Positions 54,086 to 63,041 of a stretch of DNA of 64,000 nt are shown piece after piece (within the stretch, counting starts at the first letter, position 1; every line of letters starts with the position of its first letter). The stretch is from Arenicellales bacterium. GTDB lineage: Bacteria > Pseudomonadota > Gammaproteobacteria > Arenicellales > JAHEKD01. Position numbers and translations under genes: made by a program. A model generated the notes under the pieces. It saw only the letters and a program-made list of their open reading frames with translations, was not told where the DNA came from and ran no database searches. The stretch is taken from positions 62,001 through 126,000 of the forward strand of contig JANQSD010000015.1 of assembly GCA_028284225.1 (NCBI GenBank), in the 5' to 3' direction.

Positions 54086-54159
54086 TGTATAGTTCGGATC
54101 CAGCTTTTGATCAATCACTTGGACAATACGTTACTAAATAGCCTTTAGAGTCTCTTTTC

Positions 54160-54981
54160 ATGTCAGAAAATTCAGAGTCAAATAGTCCAGCAATTTCAGT
54201 TGTTGGTATTCCTTTCGATGATAACTCATCGTTTATGTTTGGTACTGCACAAGCACCCAATGCAATTCGTGAAGCATTGAATTCCCATTCATCGAATTTA
54301 ACTGCCGAAAATGAAATTGATATCGGAGAGTTAAATCGATGGTCTGATCTAGGTGATCTGAATATTGATGATGCATACACCGCATTTAAGGAGATTCAAT
54401 CGCATACAGCGAAGATTCTTGCGCAGCAGAGTAAAATCATTACCTTGGGGGGTGACCACTCGATTACCTTCCCGGTTGTTAAAGCGCATGCTGAGGTTTA
54501 CTCTGATTTAAACATTCTTCATATTGATGCTCATCCGGATTTGTATGATTCATTAGATGGCAATCGCCATTCACATGCCAGTCCTTTTGCCCGTATTATG
54601 GAAAAAGACTTAGCTAAAAGATTAGTTCAAGTGGGCATTAGAACAATCAATGCGCATCAGCGTGAACAGGCAGATAAGTATGGCGTCGAAGTCAATGAGA
54701 TGAAAAATGGCATACCGGCGAAGCTGAAATTTGATGGACCGGTATATTTATCAGTAGATATGGATTGTCTGGATCCGGCCTTTGCTCCCGGTGTTGCCCA
54801 TTACGAACCCGGAGGGATGACGATACGTGAAGTCATTAACATTATTCATCAATTTAAAGGTCATTTAATCGGGGCTGACATCGTTGAATATAATCCGACC
54901 CGCGATATCAACGGTATCACAGCTATGGCCAGTGCCAAGTTTTTAAAAGAAATCATCGCACGGATGCTGGCTGAGTTGTAG
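54160..54981 (+). CDS. Agmatinase/arginase-family ureohydrolase
   Basis: 273 residues. Mn ligands appear in GGDHSI (HxxH-type start), LHIDAHPD and SVDMDCLDPAFAPG, the ureohydrolase signatures. FGTAQAPNAIREAL at the N-terminus resembles SpeB agmatinase (agmatine to putrescine plus urea), though formimidoglutamase-like activity cannot be excluded. It stands alone after the giant subtilase; the intergenic distance to the next gene (92 bp) fits independent transcription. Confidence 0.85.
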   Translation: MSENSESNSPAISVVGIPFDDNSSFMFGTAQAPNAIREALNSHSSNLTAENEIDIGELNRWSDLGDLNIDDAYTAFKEIQSHTAKILAQQSKIITLGGDHSITFPVVKAHAEVYSDLNILHIDAHPDLYDSLDGNRHSHASPFARIMEKDLAKRLVQVGIRTINAHQREQADKYGVEVNEMKNGIPAKLKFDGPVYLSVDMDCLDPAFAPGVAHYEPGGMTIREVINIIHQFKGHLIGADIVEYNPTRDINGITAMASAKFLKEIIARMLAEL

Positions 54982-55073
54982 AAATACAACGTTCTGTTAC
55001 ATCTGCAAGTAACGATCATGATCATCAGGCCTATGTGATAATATAGGATTTCCTGTAAATAATAGAAATTTTG

Positions 55074-55625
55074 ATGAATCTGCATATATTGCGATTTACA
55101 GGGGGTAGCAAATTCAAAAGATTGTCGGCCGTAACAATCTATTTAGTTACCATATCTTTCTGTTTGAGCGTTTTTGCCGACCCAGGGCTGGATGAGTTTA
55201 ACGCTGGAAACTATCAAAAGGCCATGCAGCTTTGGACCGATGAATTACAAAAAAGACCTGATTCTGCTGAACTGAACTACAATCTTGCTACATTATTTGA
55301 TAAAGGTCTGGGTATTGAGGCTGATGAATCTATAGCAGCAAAACATTACCTTAAAGCTGCCAACAAAAATTATGCACCAGCAATGTTTAAATTGGGAGTG
55401 ATCCTGGCTAAACAGCAAGATTATCCGGCTGCAGCCGACTGGTGGCTAAAAGCATCAACATCTGAGTTGCCAGAGGCTCAGTATAATTTGGCTAAGTTGT
55501 ATCTTGATGGCCTGGGTGTTGAAAAAGACTTATATAAGGCCAAATTCTGGTTTAGAAAAGCGGCCGAATCGGCCATGAAAAAATACGATTCGCTGAACTC
55601 GGTTTTATTACATAATCCCGGTTAA
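55074..55625 (+). CDS. Sel1-repeat secreted protein
   Basis: 183 residues from ATG 55074 (a TTG lies directly upstream). A signal peptide (about 15–36) precedes at least three Sel1/TPR-like helical repeats (YNLATLFDKGLGIEADESIAAKHYL, MFKLGVILAKQQDYPAAADWWL, YNLAKLYLDGLGVEKDLYKAKFWFRKAA). These form a superhelix for protein–protein contacts, probably in the periplasm. No partner is evident. Confidence 0.8.
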   Translation: MNLHILRFTGGSKFKRLSAVTIYLVTISFCLSVFADPGLDEFNAGNYQKAMQLWTDELQKRPDSAELNYNLATLFDKGLGIEADESIAAKHYLKAANKNYAPAMFKLGVILAKQQDYPAAADWWLKASTSELPEAQYNLAKLYLDGLGVEKDLYKAKFWFRKAAESAMKKYDSLNSVLLHNPG

Positions 55626-55635
55626 AACCGCAGCT

Positions 55636-56211
55636 TCACATCAGCCGATAAGCGAAATCGACCAGGGGTTTATGAATCAACATAAAAGTAAGTTGAATTA
55701 AAATAAAAATAGCAATGGGTGATAAATCTAAACCACCAATCGGCGGAATTATGCGTCTGGCTGGAGCCATCAGTGGTTCGGTAAATTGATAGAGTGCTTT
55801 AATAACCGGTTGATACGGGTCAGCATTAATCCAGCTTAAAAGAACCCGGATTAAAAGCGTCCAGAATAAGATAGTTAGAATTACGCTCAATACATCTGCT
55901 GCTGATAATATGATAAGGCCGGTAATATTTGCCGACTGCCCGGCAAGATTAAGCCTGAGAAAGAATTTTGCCAACGTTAATATCAGAGCTAATAGCAAAG
56001 ATGCTAAATCAATATTTCCAGTTGTCGGCAACAGAATTCTAAGCGGCTTTAAAACGGGTGAAGTGATTTTTACCAGGAATTGTGTAATTGGGTTATGGTA
56101 ATCGACGTCGAACAGCTGGAATAAGAACCGTAGCACAACGGCACCGATATAAAGGCTGAATAAGGTATTGATCAAATACAATCCGGCATTATTAAAATAC
56201 TCGTTTCCCAT
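55636..56211 (-). CDS. YggT-family membrane protein
   Basis: 191 residues with two YggT domains, each ending with a hydrophobic pair around motif YNPITQFLVKITSPVLKPLRILLP and ADPYQPVIKALYQFTEPLMAPARRIIPP. YggT proteins are inner-membrane proteins linked to osmotic or ion homeostasis. It ends 11 nt from the Sel1-repeat stop (convergent) and directly follows proC (4-nt gap) in a yggS–proC–yggT cluster. Confidence 0.9.
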   Translation of the reverse strand: MGNEYFNNAGLYLINTLFSLYIGAVVLRFLFQLFDVDYHNPITQFLVKITSPVLKPLRILLPTTGNIDLASLLLALILTLAKFFLRLNLAGQSANITGLIILSAADVLSVILTILFWTLLIRVLLSWINADPYQPVIKALYQFTEPLMAPARRIIPPIGGLDLSPIAIFILIQLTFMLIHKPLVDFAYRLM

Positions 56212-56215
56212 TTAT

Positions 56216-57025
56216 TTATCCCTTGGCTAACTCTTTTGATCGTATTGCTGCTTGTGTTACGGCCCGGTCTACAAGCGCAGCAAATTCGTGTTTTTGTAGA
56301 ACATTAATGGCTGCTTCAGTTGTTCCACCAGGCGAAGTAACCTGGTTTCTCAAAGTGGCGAAGTCATTGTCGCTGCTTATGGCCAGTTGAGCGGCACCTA
56401 ACGCTGTCTGAAGTGTCAGCTTACGCGCAGCTGAACTGTCCAGTCCGTTTTTAAGTGCTGAATTATAGATCGATTCCATTAAGTAAAAAAAGTAAGCAGG
56501 ACCGCTACCCGATACGGCCGTAACACTGTCAATCAGTTCTTCATTGTCCAGCCACACAGTAATGCCTACTGCCTGCATAATGCTTTCTGCCAGTTGTTGT
56601 TGAACATTGGTGGCATTGGTTGCAAACAGCCCTGAAGCACCACATTGAACTAATGCTGGTGTATTCGGCATAACTCTCACGCAAGCAGCGTCAGGGGCAT
56701 TAAGCCAAGTTAAAATTTGTTCTGTACGAGTGCCTGCAACAATGGAAATAATCAACGGCCTGGTTAAGTGATAGCCATCTTTTAAGGGTTCGACGATTTG
56801 CTGCATAACTTGCGGCTTAACGGCCAACACTACAACATCAACACGTTTAATTAATGCTATGTTTGAGTCACAAGGTCGTGCTCCGAATTTGGCTTCAAGC
56901 TGGGCTAACTTGGATTGATCGGGGTCAGATACATATATTTCATAGCTTGAATCACCGACCAAGCCACCAATAATGCTGGTAGCCATATTGCCTCCGCCGA
57001 TAAATCCTAACTTAGTCACTGTCAT
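56216..57025 (-). CDS. proC: Pyrroline-5-carboxylate reductase
   Basis: 269 residues; NADPH-dependent last step of proline synthesis. GFIGGGNMATSIIGGL (residues 7–22) is the nucleotide-binding loop. VAGTRTEQI and AVSGSGPAYFFYLME are conserved parts of the substrate site, and VTSPGGTTEAAINVL marks the dimerisation region. Clustered with yggS upstream and yggT downstream, the typical order. Confidence 0.96.
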   Translation of the reverse strand: MTVTKLGFIGGGNMATSIIGGLVGDSSYEIYVSDPDQSKLAQLEAKFGARPCDSNIALIKRVDVVVLAVKPQVMQQIVEPLKDGYHLTRPLIISIVAGTRTEQILTWLNAPDAACVRVMPNTPALVQCGASGLFATNATNVQQQLAESIMQAVGITVWLDNEELIDSVTAVSGSGPAYFFYLMESIYNSALKNGLDSSAARKLTLQTALGAAQLAISSDNDFATLRNQVTSPGGTTEAAINVLQKHEFAALVDRAVTQAAIRSKELAKG

Positions 57026-57070
57026 CTATGATATCTGAATTCGGTTTGTGTGATTATAAGGTTTTTTAGT

Positions 57071-57751
57071 CTAGCGGGCGCCAAATAACGCTGTGCCGAT
57101 GCGAATATGTGTCGCACCTTCAGCAATCGCAGCCTCCATGTCATCAGTCATGCCCATAGATAATGTATCCAGCTTTAATCCTGATTGATTGATTTGTTCC
57201 AGTAATTTGCGTAATTGCATGAATAACCGGCGTTGCACTGAAAAAGAATTGTTGGGAGACGGAATAGCCATTAGCCCTCGTAAGCGGATGTTCGGCAATG
57301 TTGAAACCTGCTGTGCCAGATCAACCGCATGCTCAGGCGAGATCCCTGACTTTGTTAATTCCGCTTCCAAGTTAACTTGTAGACAAATATCAATAGGTGA
57401 TTTTTGATCTGATCGTTGATCGCTTAAGCGTTTGGCTATTTTAAAACGGTCAACACCGTGTACCCAGTCGAAGTGTTGGGTGATATCTTTAGTTTTGTTG
57501 CTCTGGATATGGCCGATAAAATGCCACTGTAAATCCAGATCACTCAGTTCATCCTGTTTGCCGATGGCTTCTTGAAGATAATTCTCTCCAAAAGCTTGTT
57601 GCCCCAACGAGGCCATCTCGCGAATCATCTTGGCGGGCTTGGTTTTACTCACGGCAATTAACTTGACTGAATTCGGCTCACGCTGATATTGAATCTCAGC
57701 TTGTTTAATTTTGTCCAGGATCGTCTGGTAGCGTTGGCTGATGTCAGTCAT
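57071..57751 (-). CDS. yggS: YggS-family PLP-binding protein
   Basis: 226 residues, single-domain PLP-binding fold of the alanine-racemase type. The PLP lysine lies in KLIAVSKTKPA (about 36), and FGENYLQEA, WHFIGHIQSNK, and SMGMTDDMEAAIAEGATHIRIGTALFG are family landmarks. It maintains vitamin B6 and amino acid balance without known catalysis. It is the first gene of the yggS–proC–yggT cluster. Confidence 0.95.
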   Translation of the reverse strand: MTDISQRYQTILDKIKQAEIQYQREPNSVKLIAVSKTKPAKMIREMASLGQQAFGENYLQEAIGKQDELSDLDLQWHFIGHIQSNKTKDITQHFDWVHGVDRFKIAKRLSDQRSDQKSPIDICLQVNLEAELTKSGISPEHAVDLAQQVSTLPNIRLRGLMAIPSPNNSFSVQRRLFMQLRKLLEQINQSGLKLDTLSMGMTDDMEAAIAEGATHIRIGTALFGAR

Positions 57752-57842
57752 GTTGAAAACTAAAATTTTATATTGGGAACGCCCCCTAGATTACCCGGCT
57801 GCTATTATGATTGTAAAGCCGGAAGGCATCTTGAGACAGGTG

Positions 57843-59129
57843 CTAGTTTTTGTAAATGATTTCACCACCGATGATAGTTGCGATCACTTTTGTGTTGAAA
57901 GTCTGATTGATAAAGGGCGTGTTTTTTCCGCGGCTGAGTATGTTTTGTTCTGACAATGTCCATGTTTTATCTGTATCAAAAATACATATATCAGCACGAG
58001 CATTAATCGATAAATGACCGACATCAATGCCGGTAATCTGGGCTGGACCATTAGTGACCAGATTGATAGCCTGACTCATAGTGAGTTCATTTTCTTCAAC
58101 CAGTTTGACCGTCAAGGCCAGTAACGTTTCCAAGCCAGAAATACCGGGTTCTGATTCACTAAAAGGTAACAATTTTGCGTCTTTGCCATGCGGTTGGTGA
58201 TCGGAGCAAATTGCAGTAATTGCACCGTTTTTGAGTGCATCGCGTAGTGCCTGTCGATCACGTTTGCCGCGTAATGGCGGTTGTACATGACACAATGTGT
58301 TAAACAAACCAATATCATGCTCACTGAGATGTAAGTGATGCGCAGTAACGTCGGCACTAACATTTATGCCTTTGTCCTGTGCCTCAATCAGCATGGCAAC
58401 TGCACGGCCGCTGGAAAGTTGGCACAAATGTGCTCTTGCACCCGTGGTCTCTATCAAGGCCAGATCACGAGCGACACCTACCGTCTCGGTGGCCTCGGGT
58501 ACGGAGGGTAGGCCGAGTTCAGTACTTACAAATCCTTCGTGTACAACACCGTTACCGGTTAGCCATGGGTCCTGTGGATGCAAGAATATAGGAATGTCGA
58601 AGGTCGATGCGTATTGCATGGCCCGGCGCATGACCAGGCTGTTCATAACCGGGCTTAGCGCATTGCTCACGCCTACACAACCGGCATTGGCCAATGCCCA
58701 CATATCTGTTAGCGATTCACCTTTAAGACCTTGAGTGAGTGCGCCCAACGGATGAACAAAGGTACGCCCGGCTTGCCAGGCACGTTGTTGCAGCATCTGT
58801 GCCATGGCCGGTGTATCAATAACAGGCTTGGTATCAGGTGGGCAAATGATTGTAGTGATACCGCCTTTAACAGCAGCCTGAGTTTCAGAATCAATATTCG
58901 CTTTTTTCTCAAGCCCTGGTTCGCGCAGCCTGGCGCGCAAGTCGACCAGGCCTGGGCATACAATCAGGCCGCGGGCGTCTAGGGTCTGGTCAGCATCAAA
59001 GCCAGCAGGTGTTTCTCCGACGGCAATAACTGTACCATCAGCGATAAACAGGTCTTTAGCGGTGTCGATATCATTTAGCGGATCAACTAAATGTCCACCC
59101 AAAATGGCGAGCTTCATACTAACCGCCAC
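57843..59129 (-). CDS. pyrX: Dihydroorotase homologue lacking HxH metal site (PyrC'/PyrX-type)
   Basis: 428 residues of the type I dihydroorotase fold. Where active enzymes have DxHxH after the PGLID strand, this protein reads [14 protein letters not shown], so the two metal-binding His are Arg. Further sites ([18 protein letters not shown]) partly remain. In Pseudomonas-like gammaproteobacteria such non-catalytic pyrC' partners assemble with aspartate carbamoyltransferase, so a structural role is likely and an active PyrC should be encoded elsewhere. It overlaps the pyrB stop by 11 nt. Confidence 0.88.
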   Translation of the reverse strand: MAVSMKLAILGGHLVDPLNDIDTAKDLFIADGTVIAVGETPAGFDADQTLDARGLIVCPGLVDLRARLREPGLEKKANIDSETQAAVKGGITTIICPPDTKPVIDTPAMAQMLQQRAWQAGRTFVHPLGALTQGLKGESLTDMWALANAGCVGVSNALSPVMNSLVMRRAMQYASTFDIPIFLHPQDPWLTGNGVVHEGFVSTELGLPSVPEATETVGVARDLALIETTGARAHLCQLSSGRAVAMLIEAQDKGINVSADVTAHHLHLSEHDIGLFNTLCHVQPPLRGKRDRQALRDALKNGAITAICSDHQPHGKDAKLLPFSESEPGISGLETLLALTVKLVEENELTMSQAINLVTNGPAQITGIDVGHLSINARADICIFDTDKTWTLSEQNILSRGKNTPFINQTFNTKVIATIIGGEIIYKN

Positions 59130-60078
59130 CTCCCATGATCGTCGCCATCACTGACATGCGAATGGCTATACCGTTGGTGACTTGCGGGAGAATGACGGAG
59201 TGTTCGCCATCTGCAACTGATGAGGCAATTTCTAAACCGCGATTCATAGGCCCCGGATGCATTACAATCACATCGTCCTTGGCGTGCTTGAGTTTGTCTT
59301 CAGTTAACCCATAAAGCTGAAAATATTCTTGTTCACTGGGAATTAGCTGGCCCTCCATGCGTTCCAGCTGCAATCTGAGCATCATCACCACATCTGCATC
59401 TTTGATGCCGGGTTCAAGCCGATAGTAAGGTGTGGCCCCAAGTTTTTCGATGGCTGTAGGAATTAGGGTTTTGGGCCCGACAACGCGAATATCTTTAACG
59501 CCAAGCGTTTTTAGAGCATGTATCTGTGAACGAGCGACACGGGAATGAAGAATATCACCAACAATTGCTACAGAAAGATTTTCGAATTGTTTTTTGTGCT
59601 GGCGGATAGTAAACATATCTAGCATCGCCTGAGTCGGATGCGCGTGGCGGCCATCGCCGGCATTTATGATTCTGACTTCAGGTAAAACATGTTGTGCAAT
59701 TAAAAATGCTGCACCGCTGGCCGCATCGCGGACTACAAACATGTCGGTTTTCATTGCTTCGATAGTACGGATAGTATCGAGTAAGGTTTCACCCTTAGTG
59801 GTAGACATGCGTTTGGCATCTAGGTTAATCACATCCGCAGATAGGCGTTTAGCGGCGATTTCGAAGGTTGTGCGAGTGCGTGTGCTTGGTTCGAAAAAAA
59901 GATTAACGACTGTTTTACCACGCAGTAATGGTGCCTTTCTGATTTCACGTTGACCAAAGCTGATGAATGATTCGGCGGTATCCAGGATTTGGATTAAGGT
60001 ATCTCTGGGAAGATCTTCAATAGTGAGAAAGTGCCGCAGGCGGCCTTGCTGATCGAACTGGATATCAGTGAAGTTCAT
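59119..60078 (-). CDS. pyrB: Aspartate carbamoyltransferase catalytic subunit
   Basis: 319 residues. It commits carbamoyl phosphate to pyrimidines. Carbamoyl-phosphate motif [10 protein letters not shown], the aspartate loop KGETLLDT, and [11 protein letters not shown] are intact. It is coupled to the dihydroorotase-like gene downstream and preceded by pyrR, the usual ATCase/PyrX arrangement. No pyrI is present, in line with the PyrX-type complex. Confidence 0.96.
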   Translation of the reverse strand: MNFTDIQFDQQGRLRHFLTIEDLPRDTLIQILDTAESFISFGQREIRKAPLLRGKTVVNLFFEPSTRTRTTFEIAAKRLSADVINLDAKRMSTTKGETLLDTIRTIEAMKTDMFVVRDAASGAAFLIAQHVLPEVRIINAGDGRHAHPTQAMLDMFTIRQHKKQFENLSVAIVGDILHSRVARSQIHALKTLGVKDIRVVGPKTLIPTAIEKLGATPYYRLEPGIKDADVVMMLRLQLERMEGQLIPSEQEYFQLYGLTEDKLKHAKDDVIVMHPGPMNRGLEIASSVADGEHSVILPQVTNGIAIRMSVMATIMGGGG

Positions 60079-60104
60079 TAAAACCCGATTTTAACTCAGA
60101 GTGA

Positions 60105-60596
60105 TCAGGTTGCGTTAGTAATTTGAAGTGATAATTTATCCGGCCCATTTAATTTGATGTGCTGGTTTTCCTTAAGCTCAATCTTTTGACCTATGACATC
60201 TGCTTGTATCGGCAGTTCACGACCACCACGGTCAATCAGTGCCACCAGGGTGATTGAATCAGGACGAGCATAGTCAAAGATTTCATTCATGGCAGCACGA
60301 ATGGTACGGCCTGTAAACAGTACATCGTCAACTAGAATAACATCACGTCCCTGCATATCAGAGGGCAAATTTGAACCTTTAACATTAGGCTGCAGGCCAA
60401 TTCTTTGATAATCATCACGATAAAACGTAATATCGATAGTGTTCAAAGGTTCTGCCATATCCAAGCGCTGATAGAGTTCATTTGCCAGCCAAACACCTCC
60501 TGTATGAATGCCGATTAACACGGGATTGTTCAATTCTATCTGTCTGAGTTCGCCGGCAATTTTGTCTAAAAGTTGATAAACATCTATATTATTCAT
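60105..60596 (-). CDS. pyrR: PyrR bifunctional regulator / uracil phosphoribosyltransferase-like
   Basis: 163 residues. The PRPP motif DVILVDDVLFTGRTIRAAM is complete. In Gram-positives PyrR attenuates pyr transcription by binding RNA; in gammaproteobacteria its regulatory role is less certain. No obvious anti-terminator leader is seen before it, as ruvX overlaps its start by 8 nt. Order ruvX–pyrR–pyrB–pyrX. Confidence 0.93.
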   Translation of the reverse strand: MNNIDVYQLLDKIAGELRQIELNNPVLIGIHTGGVWLANELYQRLDMAEPLNTIDITFYRDDYQRIGLQPNVKGSNLPSDMQGRDVILVDDVLFTGRTIRAAMNEIFDYARPDSITLVALIDRGGRELPIQADVIGQKIELKENQHIKLNGPDKLSLQITNAT

Positions 60597-61014
60597 GACG
60601 ATTAAAATAACTTTGCAATATTAATTTAGCTGCAACTTGATCCCGTTTGGACAATGCTTTTTTGCTTGTCCTGGACGGATAGCCCAATGATTCACGGATA
60701 ATACCATCAGCTTGATTAGAGCTTAAACGTTCATCTTCGTATTCAACCGGGAGATTGTAACGATTATTCAAACGTTTACCAAACAATCTAACCTGTTTAC
60801 TAATGGTATTTATGGACCCATCCAGGTTTAGTGGCAATCCGACAAGTAACAAATCCGGTTGCCATTGTTGGATCAGTTTATCCAGCATGGCCCAATCAGG
60901 TACAGAGTTTTTGCACGTTATTGTGGTCAATTCATTAGCTGTTTGGGTCAAACTGTTGCCCACGGCAAGTCCGATTTTTTTATTGCCGTAATCGAAGCTG
61001 ATGATAGTCCGCAA
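60589..61014 (-). CDS. ruvX: Holliday junction resolvase-like RuvX (YqgF)
   Basis: 141 residues, RNase H-like fold. N-terminal Asp in IISFDYGNKKIGLAVG, Glu in VEYEDERLSS, and a C-terminal KRDQVAAKLILQSY. It acts on pre-16S rRNA 5'-end maturation and/or Holliday junctions. It abuts yqgE upstream with no gap (61015). Confidence 0.95.
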   Translation of the reverse strand: MRTIISFDYGNKKIGLAVGNSLTQTANELTTITCKNSVPDWAMLDKLIQQWQPDLLLVGLPLNLDGSINTISKQVRLFGKRLNNRYNLPVEYEDERLSSNQADGIIRESLGYPSRTSKKALSKRDQVAAKLILQSYFNRHE

Positions 61015-61575
61015 TCAGGCGTGTCCGACTTGGGATGAAATTTTGGAAATATCAATGCCGGCCATGGCCGCCGCTTTTGCCCAACGTTCCTCAACCGGGG
61101 TTTCGAAAAGAATTTCGCGGTTTGCCGGGACAGTTAGCCAAGAGTTTTGTTGAATCTCAGCCTCAAGTTGTCCACCGGTCCAGCCGGCATAGCCCAGCGC
61201 AAAAATATACGAATTAGGACCCTTGCCTTTGGCTAAGGCATCAAGAATGTCTTTGGAAGTGGTCAGGCCCAGCGTGTCTGTGATCGCCAGGGTATATTCC
61301 CAACTACCCAGGTTTTCATGTAACACCAGACCTCTTTCAGATTGAACCGGGCCGCCAAAATGGACGACTTCGGAACAATCTATACTCTTACCTTCAAGAT
61401 CAAGTTGCTGGAAGATTTCAGTAACAGATAAATTAGTAGGTCGATTAACAACAATCCCGAGTGCGCCTTCTTCGCTATGTTCACAGATTAAGGTGACGCT
61501 TCTTGAAAAATTAATATCCTCCAGAGAAGGCATCGCTAATAGGAATTGATTGGTCAAACTACTAAAAATGCTCAT
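61015..61575 (-). CDS. yqgE: YqgE/AlgH-family protein
   Basis: 186 residues, the single-domain YqgE/AlgH fold: FLLAMPSLEDINFSRSVTLICEHSEEGALGIVVNRP at the N-terminus and HFGGPVQSERGLVLH mid-protein are diagnostic. Function not firmly known; in Pseudomonas it was connected to alginate regulation. It leads the yqgE–ruvX–pyrR–pyrB–pyrX operon. Confidence 0.93.
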   Translation of the reverse strand: MSIFSSLTNQFLLAMPSLEDINFSRSVTLICEHSEEGALGIVVNRPTNLSVTEIFQQLDLEGKSIDCSEVVHFGGPVQSERGLVLHENLGSWEYTLAITDTLGLTTSKDILDALAKGKGPNSYIFALGYAGWTGGQLEAEIQQNSWLTVPANREILFETPVEERWAKAAAMAGIDISKISSQVGHA

Positions 61576-61637
61576 TGTTAATATGATATATAGTTCTTAT
61601 TGTTCAATAAAGCACATTCTTGATGTTTGCCAAGATT

Positions 61638-62960
61638 TTATCTGATAACAGCTGATCGGTGAAAGCTGGCAGCCAGCATTATTCCTATGAGTATATTAAG
61701 CGGGAATACTTCGAGAATATTTATAGTCAAACTGCATAAAATAAAAACAATATACGCAGGTCGTAAGACAGAGTCTTTTTTTGCTGCATCTATAAGTAAC
61801 CAATAAAACAGGGCGAGCCCTATTGCTCCAATTTGCACCAATAGGGCCAAAGGCGTTGAATCCGTGGTGATAGTCAAGTCATGGTCTACAGAAAGGTATT
61901 TTGACAAACTCAAAGCCAGATTTGAAGAGATGCCAATGCCATTACCGATTAATAGCTGGTAAACGTTAAGATCTTGGGAAAAATAAAAATATAATTTGTA
62001 AATTCTGCCCAGTAATGATGACCAGGCATCGTGTGTTTGATTCAGCAGGACAAAGCAAATGCAGCAAAATAAAAGGATTGCGAATATACCAACGGTTTGC
62101 GATTTAGAATGCATTTGATAGACACTCACAACTAGGAAAACCATCAGACTAAGAACGCCTGTATGTGACCCGGTAAAATAAATACCTAACAATGTGACAA
62201 TGCTGAATATGTAAAAATAGGAGATATTATTCTTGGGTAATTGTAATAGGCTTGATATAAGCGCATAAACGCAAACCAGGTAGATGCCCATAGAATTGGG
62301 CAGGTTCATGTAGCCGGAAACCCTATGGTTTGTCCAAGAGGCATTGTGTATTTTTTCTGACTGTATTAGCTCAATAGGAAAAATTAATATAAGGCTTGCT
62401 ATGCAAGCCAGTAATGTTGCGATTAAAACGTTAATATTATTTTCATCGATTAGCCTGGATCCGAATAATGCTATGATTAAAAACGAATAAATTATGATTC
62501 CTGTTAAAGTGAAGGCAGGGGATGTAGTAAACACACTCACTAAAGCACTAATTATTAACCAGGCAGCAAAGGCTAATGGTATCGGCTGCGCATCAAATGA
62601 TGTTCTTGTTGTTAAGGTTGAAATTAAACAATAGGCTAAAATCGCTGCAAGCACGAAATATTTTGCTAACTTATTGATAATCAATAGGCCCGGGGAAGAA
62701 CGGTAAAATTCAGTAAGTTTTAATCCATAGGTTCTACTGGTATAAACTAATTCTTGTTGATACTTTTCAGCTAGTTTTTCTGGATTGGTTTTTTTCAGCT
62801 GTTCGTATTCACTTATAACTTTATTAATGTAGTCGGCTCGTTGCTGAACAATTTTTTGATGAGTTTCATAATCCAGGAACCCGGTTTTTTTTAACCAGAA
62901 ATTTGCTCCATTTAGAAGCGTGGCAAGCCCGATGCAAATGATCAAAATTCTCGCCATCAT
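61638..62960 (-). CDS. O-antigen ligase/polymerase-like polytopic membrane protein
   Basis: 440 residues with about eleven helices. An N-terminal helix is followed by a charged, helical loop (about 35–85) before the main membrane part. The region YMNLPNSMGIYLVCVYALIS ... FTGSHTGVLSLMVFLVV resembles the central part of Wzy/WaaL-type O-antigen ligases, including a periplasmic loop with SVDHDLTITTDSTPLALLVQIGAIGLALFYWLL. It lies 81 nt after the radical SAM gene on the same strand; whether they belong together is unclear. Moderate certainty for the family. Confidence 0.65.
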   Translation of the reverse strand: MMARILIICIGLATLLNGANFWLKKTGFLDYETHQKIVQQRADYINKVISEYEQLKKTNPEKLAEKYQQELVYTSRTYGLKLTEFYRSSPGLLIINKLAKYFVLAAILAYCLISTLTTRTSFDAQPIPLAFAAWLIISALVSVFTTSPAFTLTGIIIYSFLIIALFGSRLIDENNINVLIATLLACIASLILIFPIELIQSEKIHNASWTNHRVSGYMNLPNSMGIYLVCVYALISSLLQLPKNNISYFYIFSIVTLLGIYFTGSHTGVLSLMVFLVVSVYQMHSKSQTVGIFAILLFCCICFVLLNQTHDAWSSLLGRIYKLYFYFSQDLNVYQLLIGNGIGISSNLALSLSKYLSVDHDLTITTDSTPLALLVQIGAIGLALFYWLLIDAAKKDSVLRPAYIVFILCSLTINILEVFPLNILIGIMLAASFHRSAVIR

Positions 62961-63041
62961 TTTATTAATCTCGGGTTCAACTACTTAAGTGAAATAGTCA
63001 AGGTTTTAAAATAAATTATCATGTGAATGCAGCGTAATGAG

